Source: Takakia lepidozioides | Lineage: Eukaryota; Streptophyta; Takakiopsida; Takakiales; Takakiaceae | DNA: 64,000 bases | Direction of reading: 5' to 3' | Assembly (NCBI GenBank): GCA_030704615.1 | Contig: CM060734.1 | Span: 54,392,042-54,456,041 of the forward strand | In this document: one piece after another, positions 30,785-40,749 of the stretch | Layout of the letters: each line of letters starts with the position of its first letter | Numbering within the stretch: position 1 is the first letter of the stretch | Program-made: the position numbers and the translations under genes | Notes under the pieces: generated by a model | The model's input: the letters and a program-made list of their open reading frames with translations, nothing else | Told to the model about the DNA's origin: nothing | Databases searched by the model: none

Positions 30785-31686
30785 ATATTCTCATGATGTA
30801 CTTTGTATACATCCGATTAATCGATTGATGTAAAAAAAATTCTTGTTGCTCGTGTGGTTTGCAACTTTGCATATGTGATCTAAACATACTTATGCTCATG
30901 TGGACCAAATATGAGCTTGAACCAAGTTGATTCAATGGGTCATTCTAGTGTTGAACGCAGCTACGTGTCATAGAGACGGAAAATTGCGTTTCGCCTGCTG
31001 ATGATTTTTTTTTTAATTCCATTTTTAAGCCATATGCTTAATGATAGCATATGCAATGTGCGTGCAAAATTTGGGAGTAAACAAAAGTCATTTGGACCCA
31101 TAAACAGATTTTGTTATCTTATTTGCACTCCAAAGTTGAGCTATTTTCAACTTCATGCACTCTTTATAGAGAGTTCTGCAAAAGTGACCCTAGAAACACA
31201 CTTATTTTTTTTCCATTTTGTTTTTGTCCCATTTTTTGCATGGATGTAGGGGTGCAAAGCCCAATGTTACAGATCAAAATAGAGCTAAAAATAAAATCAT
31301 TACGCCCCTCAAAACCGCAATCATATATTTTCTAAATGCAAATATTTATTTTAAATTCATTTAAATTCGATTTAGGTCAAAATTGGTGCAAGGGTGAGTG
31401 CGTCGTTGGGGAGGCAATTATTTTTTATTTTTTATTTTTTATTTTAATTTATTTATCCTGCTGGATCTTTGTACAGGTGTTGCACACATATTTAATCACA
31501 TGTAGGAAAAAATGAAGCTTGAGCCACATCCGTTTGTTGGGTGCAATGGCATGAGATGATTTTCTTTCACATTAATAAACAAAAATTGGTTGATAGGGTG
31601 AATGCGTCATTGGGGGGACAAATGATTTTTTTTTGGGTTGGAAACTTTGCATGCGTGTACGTTGCGCACATACATGTAATTATTGA
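30785..31686. other. Non-coding stretch of the CACTA 5' half
   Basis: AT-rich sequence with no convincing ORF. It ends in a pyrimidine-rich region and a TTGTATCAG acceptor (~31806) before the TNP2 N-terminal exon, so it is probably intron or untranslated sequence. Confidence 0.4.
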
Positions 31687-31806
31687 ATGACATATTTGAT
31701 GCACACACACACATTGAAGGTTGTTGTTTGCATTTCGCTTATAATGAAGTGTATGGTTGCAAGACACATTATAATATATGTCCCTATGTTCATTTGTTTG
31801 TATCAG

Positions 31807-32338
31807 GACTTTGTCCATCCATTCCTGGTCTTTTCTCTTGGCACCCCATCCGAAAACAACCCAAGTACATCAGGCGGGAGCCGTGGGCGAGACGCCGCCC
31901 CCACGGTACCGGACGATGATGACGATGATAGTGATAGTGGCAGTGACAACAACAATGAGCATGGAATTAACCAGGAGGATGTGCAAGCCATGAAAGATCT
32001 CTTAATGCATTATGTGGGCACTGATGCATCCCATGAAGAGGGAACCCGACCAATCGATGATCCTGAAATGGCCCCCTCAAATGACATAGAGAGGGAGGCG
32101 AGAACTCCCTTGTACGAAGGGGCGAAAGTGAGTCCGACTTTCAACAATCTTACTTTTGCTCAATCTTCAAATTCGATTTGACATAAGTAATGTTGGGATG
32201 TCTGCCATAATGCGAACTATTGCAGACTATATCTTTGCTCCACACTTGAAACCCAAGATGCCACGGTCGCGGAAAGAGGCGCGCGAAGTCTTGGACTCTG
32301 TGGGGATGGGCTAATAAGATTTTTCATACATGTCCATG
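31807..32338 (+). pseudogene. TNP2-like transposase, N-terminal part
   Basis: An acidic stretch (DDDDDDSDSGSDNNNEHG) is followed by NQEDVQAMKDLLMHYVG and EREARTPLYEGAKVS, matching the TNP2 N-terminus (usually EA.TPLY.GC...S). After a small frame loss at ~32180 it continues with PHLKPKMPRSRKEAREVLDS and, after another shift at ~32315, the zinc-site start HTCP at 32326-32338. It is then interrupted by the LTR at 32339. The continuation is on the minus strand at 43409. CACTA TNP2 is the DDE-type transposase that cuts the element ends. Confidence 0.72.
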
Positions 32339-33063
32339 TGTCGCGCACCTCACTTCGGTAAGCTCCCCCTCAAGTCATAGTTACTCGCTTTGATGCGCGC
32401 GCCTGACTCCCAACCGGCCGCCGGGCCAACTTGGAGCTTCGGCTGCTCACCGGGACATAACGGTCCCCCTTCGCTCTCCCGAAAGACCCTCCACCTATTT
32501 GGGCCTAGTGGAATTCCCTTTGGTAGATGGCAGTCCGGAACAGCTCCCCACTCTTTGGTCGCTTTCCGGCTCGCTCGCTTACTCACTAGTTTTTGGTCAC
32601 CAACGGGCTTGCACCGTTCTCAGGGTTACTACTCCCTATATATACTTCTGTAGCTGTCCGCGGGGGTTTCACAACCAGCCATGCCATTTTATGGCGAACC
32701 ACCACGAAGACCCTCGATTCCCGGTGGTGAGTCGCGGTGAGTCTTGGCCCGCTCACCACGGCCCCTATGGACCGTGATGAGTCCCAAGACTCCCCACGAC
32801 TCCACCACGAGGTCTCCGCCCCCATGGTGAGTCCTATGCCACCCCCACTAAGTCCCACTAAGCTACCACCACCCTTGTGGAGCCACCCCCACCGCAACCC
32901 GGTGTGCGGGGCTTCACCTAGTGAGCGCCTCTACTTCCCTGAGTGCCTTGGGCACTCAAGGGTGCTTCAGCCCCCCCTATACCTATCGCTGCCGCTGCCC
33001 CCACCACAGGGGCAGCCCCTCATGTGTCCCGACCCCCTGCCCTCAAGGCAAAGGGCCGCGACA
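32339..33063 (-). repeat. LTR of the chromodomain Ty3 element (detached partner)
   Basis: 725 bp, almost identical in inverse orientation to the LTR at 43410-44131. It reads TGTCGCGCACC on the plus strand at its left end and GGGCCGCGACA at its right. It is preceded by CCATG (32334-32338), the same five bases that flank the other LTR in inverse orientation. On its inner side the complement reads GGTAGGGGTG, a possible polypurine tract, so this is probably the 3' LTR. Confidence 0.85.
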
Positions 33064-33409
33064 CACACCCCTACCAACAGGGAGTCGATGTCCTCATCGA
33101 CTTGTCCATTTTGTAGAAACGAACATCCAAGTTGCGGCGTCCCACATCAAGGAGTTTGTTTCTGTACCATGGCGTCCCATGGCAAAGAACCAAACCCCAC
33201 ACTTGACTCTACTCTCCACTAGCTAGTTCGGCCGACTTCCTCCAAGTCCCGGCCAAGGGTGGAGCCTCTCCAGCTCCTCCCAGTGCACTCTTCTTGGCCT
33301 ACTTCAAGGCCAAGGAACGATCCTCCCCGAGGATCGAATCGCCTTACTGCAACAACATTTGCTTGCGATCGCTCATGACTTCCCATACATAGCAAGTCTT
33401 GTGTGTGGC

Positions 33410-33545
33410 CAACCCTTGTTGCCTGTATTGTTGAAACCGCTCTTAGGCAGTTAACAATGAACTTGAAACTTAATTTGATTAAAAGGGCTCCATCCCCTTT
33501 CTCTTAAAAAAAATTAAAATTAAAATTAAAACTTTGAAAACTGCC
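33410..33545 (+). mobile_element. LINE 3' end remnant
   Basis: TTAATTTGATTAAAAGGGC, then TCCATCCCCTTTCTCTTAAA and an A-rich tail. A closely similar string with its own A-rich tail is at 54480-54540, so both are 3' ends of one LINE family. No coding part is visible upstream. Confidence 0.55.
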
Positions 33546-33829
33546 AAGCATAGCAACCTGGTATTATTATATCAGGCCACACAGTCCTGTTTGTAGTAAT
33601 CATGAACTCATGTTCATTGCTTTCAAACTACTTGAATATATTTCTCAATTTTCGAATAGCAGGGCGATCATATCACCAATAATCATGATACTCTTCCTCT
33701 CCTCTCTTCCCTCACTTGCATGACCATGGAAATATCTCCTCAAACCGCCCTCCACGAGCTTCAAAATTCGGCCTTCGAGACCACATGCCAGTCCTTAGGC
33801 AGTCCACCAGTGCCTCCACGAGTTAGCAC

Positions 33830-34060
33830 AGGCCGTCCACAGGTCAACACGGGCCACCACATACCAGCACAGGCCCACACAGATCACTGGTCACAGCCGT
33901 CACAGCCCGTCACAGCCCTACACAGGTCACAGGGGTCACATCCCCTCACAGCCCCACAAGCCACATATCACAGCCCATCACAGCCCTACACAGGTCACAG
34001 GATCACGGCCCTACATGCCACAGCCCGTCACAGCCTGTCACAGCCCCATCCATGGCCACT
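33830..34060 (+). repeat. CACAGCC / ACAGGTCAC motif patch
   Basis: About 230 bp of CACAGCCCGTCACAGCC, CACAGGTCACAGG and related units, on the plus strand. It has the same core motif as the Tat-like LTR and pol tail but is not attached to a recognisable copy of that element. Confidence 0.7.
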
Positions 34061-34429
34061 CATGGCAGTTTAGCCATTTCTCCAAGGGGTTTAGCCACGC
34101 CAAGCTAGGGTTTGTGTCTCTTTCTAGGCTTCTTTGCACCGAGCTATGGTGGCTGTGAAGAAATCAGCAAGGTATTCTTGCTCTTTTGGCTCCCACACAC
34201 CACCAATAGTAGCCCTAAGCCATGAGGAAGATGGTTGCCACAAACCAAGCCTTCTTTCTCACTTAGACTCCCCAAACACGCCACTAAACTCAATGGCAAA
34301 CAACCAAGCCTTGCTGGTTTCCAGCCCTTGTGAGCACTCATTCAAGCGTTTTCCTTGGCCATAACATCTGTCTTAGAGCCTATTCCAGCCCCCTACACCT
34401 GCCACTTCAAGAGCCATGCTCCATCTAGG

Positions 34430-34930
34430 CTTGAGGTGAAAAACCCCACCTCACATATGCCCTACAAGTGCTTTTCTTTCACCCAAGTGGGAACCAGCCC
34501 TAGCCCTTCCATTCTAGCTCTCTAAAGCTTGAAAACAAAAGTCCAATGGACTGAAGGCATGCTCCACACATGCCCCACTCTCACCACAAGAAAATCAGCC
34601 CCTTTGCTTCATTTCTTGCACCCACCAACCTGAAAATACAAGCTTCAGCGGGCTGGAAGCATGCTCCACACATGCCCTACAGGGAAACCAGCCCCTTCCT
34701 TCTTTTCTTGCACTCCCAAACCTGAAAGTACAAGCCTTCAATGGGCTGAAAGCATGCTCCACACATGCGTTGCCCTCACATAAGAGAAGTCAGCCCTTCT
34801 CTCTTCCTTGCTTGCCCTCCAAGCTTGAAGATGGAAGCTTCAATGGGCTGCATGTATGCTCCACACATGCATCATCTTCACACAAGAGGTAATATCAGCC
34901 CCCTATCTTGGCTCTTTGGCTCCTTGATGC
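34430..34930 (+). repeat. Degenerate tandem repeat, ~100-bp period
   Basis: About four or five units. Each contains (C/G)AATGGGCTGAAAGCATGC followed by TCCACACATGCC, anchored at 34543, 34647, 34738 and 34841, then a segment with ATCAGCCCCTTCC and CTTGAAAATACAAGC. No ORF spans it. Confidence 0.7.
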
Positions 34931-35587
34931 TCTCTAAGACAAGACTAAGCACTCCACAGCCCTTGCCAAGCTCCTGAAACCCTAAGGCTTACATTTCCAG
35001 CCACAAGACACTCCTATTGTGGTGCAAGAGTTCTTCTTCCAAGCTCTGAAACCCTAGGTGCAGATTCCATGGCCTTGCCGCACCTCTTAGCTCCTGTTCC
35101 AGCCGTGCTCTTGCCATGACAAAAGCCCTCTCAATGCTGAAGCTCGAGATTGAAACCCAATCTCAACATACTCTACAAAGTGCACTGATTTGCCCCAAGC
35201 CAAATCAGCCCTTTCGCTTGGTCTTGCAATCCTTCACACAATGAAAGCTCGCATTCCCAAGTCCAGTTCTCAGCTTTGCCACCAAAGCCACTCTAATCTG
35301 CTCTTGACTGGTCCTCTTCCCAATCGTGCTTGCTCATGCATGTACACAATCTGAAACCATCAAGGTGCTCTGGAATTACCTGCAGCATGGTGCTTTCATC
35401 TCTGAAGCTGAAAATCGAATGCCAAGGTCTACTACCTCGTAACCCACATCGCCTCCACTTCTAACAACCAAGAGCTCCACGGTGCTCCTTGCATAACAAC
35501 CTGGTTTCTCTCATTCTCAAGCAAAAACCACAAGTGCTACAACTAACTCGTATCTGGCACTCACAGATACGAGCTCATCTTTCTCGA

Positions 35588-35914
35588 GTGATAAAGAAGA
35601 AGAATACAAGCACAAGCTCATGCGAGCTCACAAAGCTGAAGCATAAACTCATGCATATATAACCTCATCACTCAAATACAAGTCAAGCCAAGTGCACCCC
35701 ACGCCATGGGGAATCCACACTACGGCGCCATAGCTACGCGCGGTGAGGCTCAACTCGAGAAAGATGAGCCTCCCCGCGCTTGCCGCGAAGATAACCACTC
35801 CAGGGCCTAAATCTGCCTTGACCCCTGGATTGACACTTGGGCCAATCCCAAATGTCAATATGTAAAAGCTAGCTATTTCCTAGCTAGTTTCACACTAGTG
35901 GCAAAATAACTTGA
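35588..35914 (-). repeat. Repeat B, solo copy
   Basis: 327 bp; on the minus strand it runs TGTCAAGTTATTTTGCC to CTTCTTTATCA (TG...CA). The same block occurs at 37294-37596 (plus) and 51376-51720 (minus), in those cases sandwiched between CTAGTGG blocks. A solo copy with these ends suggests an LTR or LTR part. Confidence 0.65.
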
Positions 35915-36004
35915 CATCTCTTACCCCATGAGATGTCAAATTCTGCAAGAAGTTGCGTTCTTCTTCTTCGACTACATCTGCGAATAGCTTCCCTCAACAC
36001 CCGC

Positions 36005-36428
36005 CAAGCCTATGATCTTGCTTGAGACATTAAGTCTGAGTGAGTCCTAAACAGAATAGCCCTCACACATACGGGTTTTCCTTCAAAAGTCAAAGCACAC
36101 CTTGCCTTCCACATATTCCAAAGAGTATGAGCTTTAAAGATGCCCATACCGGACATGATGACCACAAGGAACCCTCAGCATAATTCAGAAGCAGTATAGA
36201 AGTGGGGTTAGAATGGAGATCTTTCCACAAGAATAAAAAAGACAGAACAGGTTCCCACACCCTCCGTGCAATAGGACAGAAGAGGAAGCAATGTTCCAAA
36301 GTCTCTGAGGCTTGTAGGTTATAGGAAGTGCAAATGGATGATGAGTCTGGAAAATTACAGCGCATAGGGAGTACCCTATTGACTAATTTCCAAAGAAAAC
36401 CACTTATTTTGGCAGCTCTTTGACACAT
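36005..36428 (-). pseudogene. LINE reverse transcriptase C-terminal zinc-binding domain
   Basis: Minus-strand frame: ISGFLWKLVNRVLPMRCNF, then ASETLEHCFLFCPIARRVW (the C-x-x-x-H.H-x-x-x-C-like zf-RVT pattern of plant L1 LINEs). After a frame change it continues with LWNMWKARCALTFEGKPV and a stop near 36015. This is the extreme 3' end of a LINE ORF2. It abuts the PHD-integrase fragment at 36428. Confidence 0.75.
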
Positions 36429-36433
36429 TGAGA

Positions 36434-36855
36434 TATGCCACTATACGTGGAGGGGGATATCGGCCATGTGTTCGGCGTTTCCACCCTGGGGACTATGTGT
36501 ATCTGCAGCAGACAGTGCCTACAACCTTGGATGTCATAGCAGGACGTGTGATTCTAAGGGTTAGGGAGGTGTTACCTTCAGGAGTGTTGATTCTGGAGGG
36601 TCGAGATGGCATGATATGGAAGGACCATGTGCGCAATTGTGCACCATGTCACCTTCCACATGTGGATGGGAGGATAGATCCCAACCTTGCAGTGGTACCT
36701 GCAGGATTGCGCTGCATGCTATGTGGGCATGCTCGTGGTGCCACCACTATGCTGGTGTGTGATCGATGCTCACAAGGTTGGCACATGGGATGCTAGACAC
36801 CACCTCTTGAGAGGGTTCCTGATGGAGATTGGTTATGTCCACACTGCTTGGGATA
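36434..36855 (+). pseudogene. Integrase C-terminal domain fused to a PHD finger (plus copy)
   Basis: RRFHPGDYVYLQQTVPTTLD is the start of a Ty3 integrase C-terminal domain. After it comes VRNCAPCHLPHVDGRIDPNL and a PHD finger: CMLCG...MLVCDRCSQGWHMGC, then PDGDWLCPHCLG (Cys4-His-Cys3 spacing). A TAG replaces a Leu codon between GC and TPPLERVP. PHD fingers read histone tails, so in an integrase this could steer insertion, as chromodomains do in other Ty3 elements. The upstream part is missing. Confidence 0.75.
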
Positions 36856-37117
36856 GTGGCAGTGGATATGACTAGTGGCAGCTAACAAGACATGGGAGGC
36901 CAAGCTCATATGAGTCAATACCCGAGATCTCAGGCTCAAGTTCACAGGCTGCAAGACGGCGACTAACGATGGGGCAACTCTTGTACCCGGCCTCTTGATC
37001 TATTGAGTTTGAGTGTAGTAGGGACAGTGGTGGAGGACTTTGTGAGGCTATGGCCACTATCACATCTTGTGGCTACCTGGACTTAGAGGGACCTAAGCGC
37101 CAGCTAGGGGGGCGATT

Positions 37118-37914
37118 GTGATGGACTAGTGGCAGCCTAGTGATGAACTAGTGGCTGCACTAGTGGTGGCTAGTGGCAGCCTAGTGGTGGACTAGTTATA
37201 GACTAATGTTTGGTGTGCACATGTGTTGTGTGGTTTTGGACAACGATGTAGTTGTGTAGCGATATGTATGCGCACGACACCTGTCAAGTTATTTTACCAC
37301 TAGTGTGAAGTTAGCTAGGAAATAGCTAGCTTTCATATATTGACATTTGGGATTGACCCAAGTGTCAATCCAGGGGCCAATACATGTTTGGGCACCTGGC
37401 GTTGTTATCTTCACGGCAGATCGCGGTGGGCTCATCTTTCTCGAGTTGAGCCTCACCGCGTCTAGCTATGGCGCCGTAGTGTGGATTCCCCATGGCGTGG
37501 GGTGTACTTGGCTCGACTTAATATATGAGTGATGTTTTCATGTGCAAATATGTGAGTTTGAGAGAGCTTATGTGCTTGTATTATTCCTTTCCTTATCACT
37601 CGATTGTGATGGACTAGTGGCAGCCTAGTGATGTACTAGTGGTTGCACTAGTAGTGGCTAGTGGTAGCCTAGTGGTTGGACTAGTGGTGGCTAGTGGCAG
37701 CCTAGTGGTTGGACTAGTGGTTGCACTAGTGGTGGCTAGTGGCAGCCTAGTGTTAGACTAGTGGCTGCACTAGTGGTAGACTAGTGGTTGCACTAGTAGC
37801 AGGACTAGCGGTGCACTAGTGGTGGACTAGTTATAGACTAGTGTTTGGTGTGCACATGTGTTGTGTGGTTTTGGACAGCGATGTAGTTGTGTAGCGATAT
37901 GTATGCGCATGACA
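37118..37914 (+). repeat. Composite terminal repeat A-B-A (plus copy)
   Basis: After a polypurine-like GCTAGGGGGGCGAT comes A (37118-37292; TGTGATGGACTAGTGG to GCGCACGACA), B (37294-37596; TGTCAAGTT to TTATCA) and a second, longer A (37604-37914). A is full of CTAGTGG / CACTAGTGG units and ends with a conserved segment (GTGTGCACATGTGTTGTGTG, then TGTAGTTGTGTAGCGATATG). It is the 3' terminal region of the PHD-integrase element. The same order recurs inverted at 51196-51899. Confidence 0.75.
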
Positions 37915-38418
37915 TCTACATTATGAAGTCTATAATACCCTTGGTGAAATGAGCATGGGGATCGCATTCAAAGGTGGCCCCGTTCCGTTGCAACCTATGA
38001 CACAACTAGGACAAACAAGCATAGGCATGATTTACACTTTTTGCCACAAATCACTTGCATCATCCGTAGTTGAACTCCTTGTTTATGTGACATGCTTGGA
38101 CTTTGTCATCTCACACATCAAAGAAAAAACCAGAATATTTCGAAAAAAAATCCATAGAATTTTAACAAGAGACCAAAAAGGAAACCCAGGTCTAGGTGGG
38201 TAGCATGGTCTCTATACAAGGTGATTTATTTTAAATTGTAAGTGGTTTCAACAACTTTATTAACAACTCCACAATTATATTTTAAATTCATGTAAATTGA
38301 AATATATAAATCAGTATTGGATTTAAAAAAAAATAGTTGTTTTAACTACTCATTTCATGACTATGAACCTTACCCAATAAATAAATTAACCGGGGCCTTT
38401 GTACCTTGTTATATATAT

Positions 38419-38521
38419 ACGTTTTGCACCCTAATATATATATATATATATAGCTAAGAATATCTTCACATAATTACATGGACCATATAATTATTTTATA
38501 TAATGTTAGGGTGCAAAACGT
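38419..38521. mobile_element. Small MITE-like element
   Basis: ACGTTTTGCACCCTAA at the left is mirrored by TTAGGGTGCAAAACGT at the right, enclosing about 70 bp of AT-rich sequence including a (TA)n run. Total about 103 bp, a typical MITE layout. Flanking duplication is not clear because the surroundings are (TA)-rich. Confidence 0.55.
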
Positions 38522-38769
38522 TCAAAAACTTCAAAAGTTGGCTCGAATTTAGGCTATTAGGTTGCGGTGTGCAGGGCTGGGACTTAGCGTTTTTAGGGGT
38601 CCGGTCTTCTTAGTGCCAAGCATCCTGATAGTAGGAACTTGAGGCCAATTTGGTGAGGGCACCTTCTTCTTTGACCTATTTCAGCCTGTTTTGCCCTCTC
38701 ATCAGACTCGGTCCTGAATTTGCAGCACGGAGCATAGCTGGCATGAGTTTTACCCTTCACGATGGTGGG

Positions 38770-38885
38770 ACAACAGCCATGAGTTTTCCAAGGATGCGAA
38801 GGGTGTGTTCGACGAAATGGCTGCCAAGATGTCGTGTCGTGGAATGCAATGATCGCAGTGTAGTACGAAGGCTTGGACATATGAA
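38770..38885 (+). pseudogene. PPR-motif relic
   Basis: Plus strand: KDAKGVFDEMAA, then after a one-base shift DVVSWNAMIAV. This is the P-to-L junction of a PLS-type PPR repeat and differs from the 14-17 kb units (FDEM...WNAM against FDTM...WSAM), so it comes from another PPR gene. Confidence 0.55.
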
Positions 38886-38974
38886 AATGAAATGATGCCG
38901 GATAGGTTGAACCACCAAGTTGTTATGGGCCAGGCCAACCTCGGCGACATTAGCCAAATCTTTGAACGGTATCA

Positions 38975-38992
38975 CACTAACTCTCGGGAAAG
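38975..38992 (+). repeat. CACTA terminal sequence
   Basis: CACTAACTCTCGGGAAAG at the outer edge of the subterminal zone, preceded by TCA as a possible 3-bp target duplication. The partner terminus was not found near 28.66 kb. Confidence 0.5.
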
Positions 38993-39019
38993 AACGCCAC
39001 AAATCTCATTACTACGTTT

Positions 39020-39330
39020 GGGGGAGGTTAGCGATGCCCCAGCGACCTCCAACCGCCGCGATTAGCGACGGAAATACTCTACGGGGCCCGGGGCGCGCCG
39101 GGGGCATTTTGCGACGTCGAGAAGTCGCAGAGACGTCGCACCCGGAACGTCGCTAATTAGCGTTGTCGGGGAATCGCAAACCCCCCGGGACGCCTCGGCC
39201 GCGGCACCGGCGCAACTTGCGACGTCCGGGCATCAAAAAAAAAAAAAAAAAAAAAAACATTTTTTTCTGCGACGTTTTTCTGCGACGTCGACGTCCGGGG
39301 GTCGTAAATGCGACCCCTAGACGTCACAGT
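39020..39330. repeat. CACTA subterminal repeat zone (GCGACGTC)
   Basis: GC-rich tract with GCGACG, CGACGTC and GTCGCA in both orientations at 10-20-bp spacing, interrupted by a poly-A run (39235-39257). Such subterminal repeats are the transposase-accessory binding sites of CACTA elements. A matching GCGACG-rich zone at 28680-28790 marks the other side. Confidence 0.6.
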
Positions 39331-40749
39331 AGGAGGGTACATTTGAATTTAGGTGGGAAATTTTGAATTTGAATTGAAATTTGAATTTTGAATTTCAAAA
39401 ACTAGTTGACCATTGACTCGGCAAGCGATTATGATAAGAGGGGAAAACATAGTGAAATGACATGGCATTGAAAAGAACACAAGTTCAGAGAGGGGGAATG
39501 GTACCTGGGAGATTCAATGAGCTGCTTCACCATGGTCGCTTGTAGTTGGATATCACTTGAGACGAAGTGGGGAGGGTATAGGGCATGTAACCTGACCTGC
39601 ATTCTGGTGTTTTCTAATGTGAGAGTCCTTGGTTTGTCATTGTTGTGGATGTTTTGAGACGGTGAGCAACAACCTGTTGTCTTAAGCATAGCTGAAATGT
39701 ACATATATTGTTAGTGCTCATAATCATAAATCCGAGTTCCTGTATGGTGTGGGAGGGGGCATGTGCCTTAGGGTGCATAGGTCGGAGACATAGAACGTTG
39801 TCAGCATGGTTGTAGTAATTACTGGTACAACAGTTGATAACATGCACCATTTGGTAAGTAGACTTCAGATAAGTATGTAAAAATAAGATACTGCGTGTTG
39901 ATCCAAGAGCCGGGGCATGTATCTCTAAATACATATCATAGGATGGAAGTGAGATAACGAAATCATAGAACAAAACAACATAAAGAGCATGTACAAATAT
40001 CTCTGGATTTTAATCAAATAGAGGGGGGAGTGTGGCATGTACATTTGGAAAGCGGGCATGTGCATGAGAGTAAAATGATCTGAAGTATACTGTTGATCCA
40101 AAAACAGGGGCATGTGCCATTGATCAGTATACATCATAAACAGGAGGTGAAGTAAAGAGGTCACAGTACCAGACACCATCCGAAGAAAGAGACTAGGTAC
40201 AGACGTTGGGCAGCCTGAATATGTGCAGTTGAGAGTCCCAAGCAACGTTGAAGCCCACCCAAGCCATACTCAACCCCAGTCGATCAGCCTTAGTGGCAGG
40301 GAAAAGAATGGCAGCCCACTCGCCAATGCTTCCATACCCCGGGGTGCTTAGTTTGTCAAACTCGGAGTTGAGGGGAAAACTACCAGCCAACGCGTGGTGA
40401 AATTTGACGGAGCAACAGATTGGCCATAACCTGCACACATCTTCATACGCCCAATACATGCAGTGGCGCAGGGAGAAACAGCCTCCTCAAAGAGACCATG
40501 ACACTTAGTTAATTTGAAACCCTGATAAGTGAGAGCTTGTGCGTTGCGTTGTGCCTCCACTGGTCTAGAAATTTGGCTAGCATATGGGGCAGCCTGATGG
40601 CATGAGATCAGCCTAAGCCTTGAATGGTTTTGGTGTTTTTGCCTTTTCCCAGTTCCTTGTCTACATGGAATGTGCCAGACCTCACTGATGAAGCTGGAGT
40701 TCATGCAATAATACAACATCAATGCTGATCCCTTCACTTTGTATCATGG
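39331..40749 (-). other. CACTA 3' region with uncertain ORFs
   Basis: Minus-strand frames at 39614-39973, 39925-40245, 40193-40459 and 40348-40737 show no recognised domain. The two at 40193-40737 (GFKLTKCHGLFEEAVSP, FPLNSEFDKLSTPGYGSIGE) could be exons of a second CACTA gene. A ~200-bp spaced repeat GTTGATCCAA followed by GGGGCATGT occurs at about 39898 and 40100, more like non-coding sequence. Confidence 0.35.

Larger units (their letters stand above)
28658..32338 (+). mobile_element. CACTA-type DNA transposon, 5' half
   Basis: The half-element includes a GCGACG-rich subterminal zone (28680-28790), a SET-domain ORF (30238-30784) and the N-terminal TNP2 exons (31687-32338). It is cut at 32338 by an LTR. 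The other half (38975-43409, minus strand) resumes the TNP2 frame exactly and ends in a CACTA terminus. The 5' terminus itself was not found and may have been lost where the 28059-28657 LTR abuts. Confidence 0.65.
33064..35587. other. Gene-free, repeat-rich stretch
   Basis: No credible gene. Contents: a LINE-like 3' tail (33410-33545), a CACAGCC/CACAGG patch (33830-34060) and a ~100-bp tandem repeat (34430-34930). By the inversion model part of this is the 3' untranslated region of the chromodomain Ty3 element. Confidence 0.5.
37915..38974. other. Gene-poor stretch with MITE and PPR relic
   Basis: Apart from the palindrome at 38419-38521 and a PPR relic at 38770-38885, no feature is supported. 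AT-rich. Confidence 0.5.

Noticed and set aside
36434-36855. Host PHD-finger gene
   Set aside because: The finger follows an integrase C-terminal domain directly, occurs in two transposon-embedded copies, and lies just before terminal repeats.
37118-37914. CRISPR-like array (CTAGTGG repeats)
   Set aside because: The unit is too short, spacing is irregular, there are no unique spacers, and the context is a eukaryotic LTR.
38401-38455. TATA-rich promoter
   Set aside because: The (TA)n run lies within and next to the MITE-like palindrome and no gene starts nearby.
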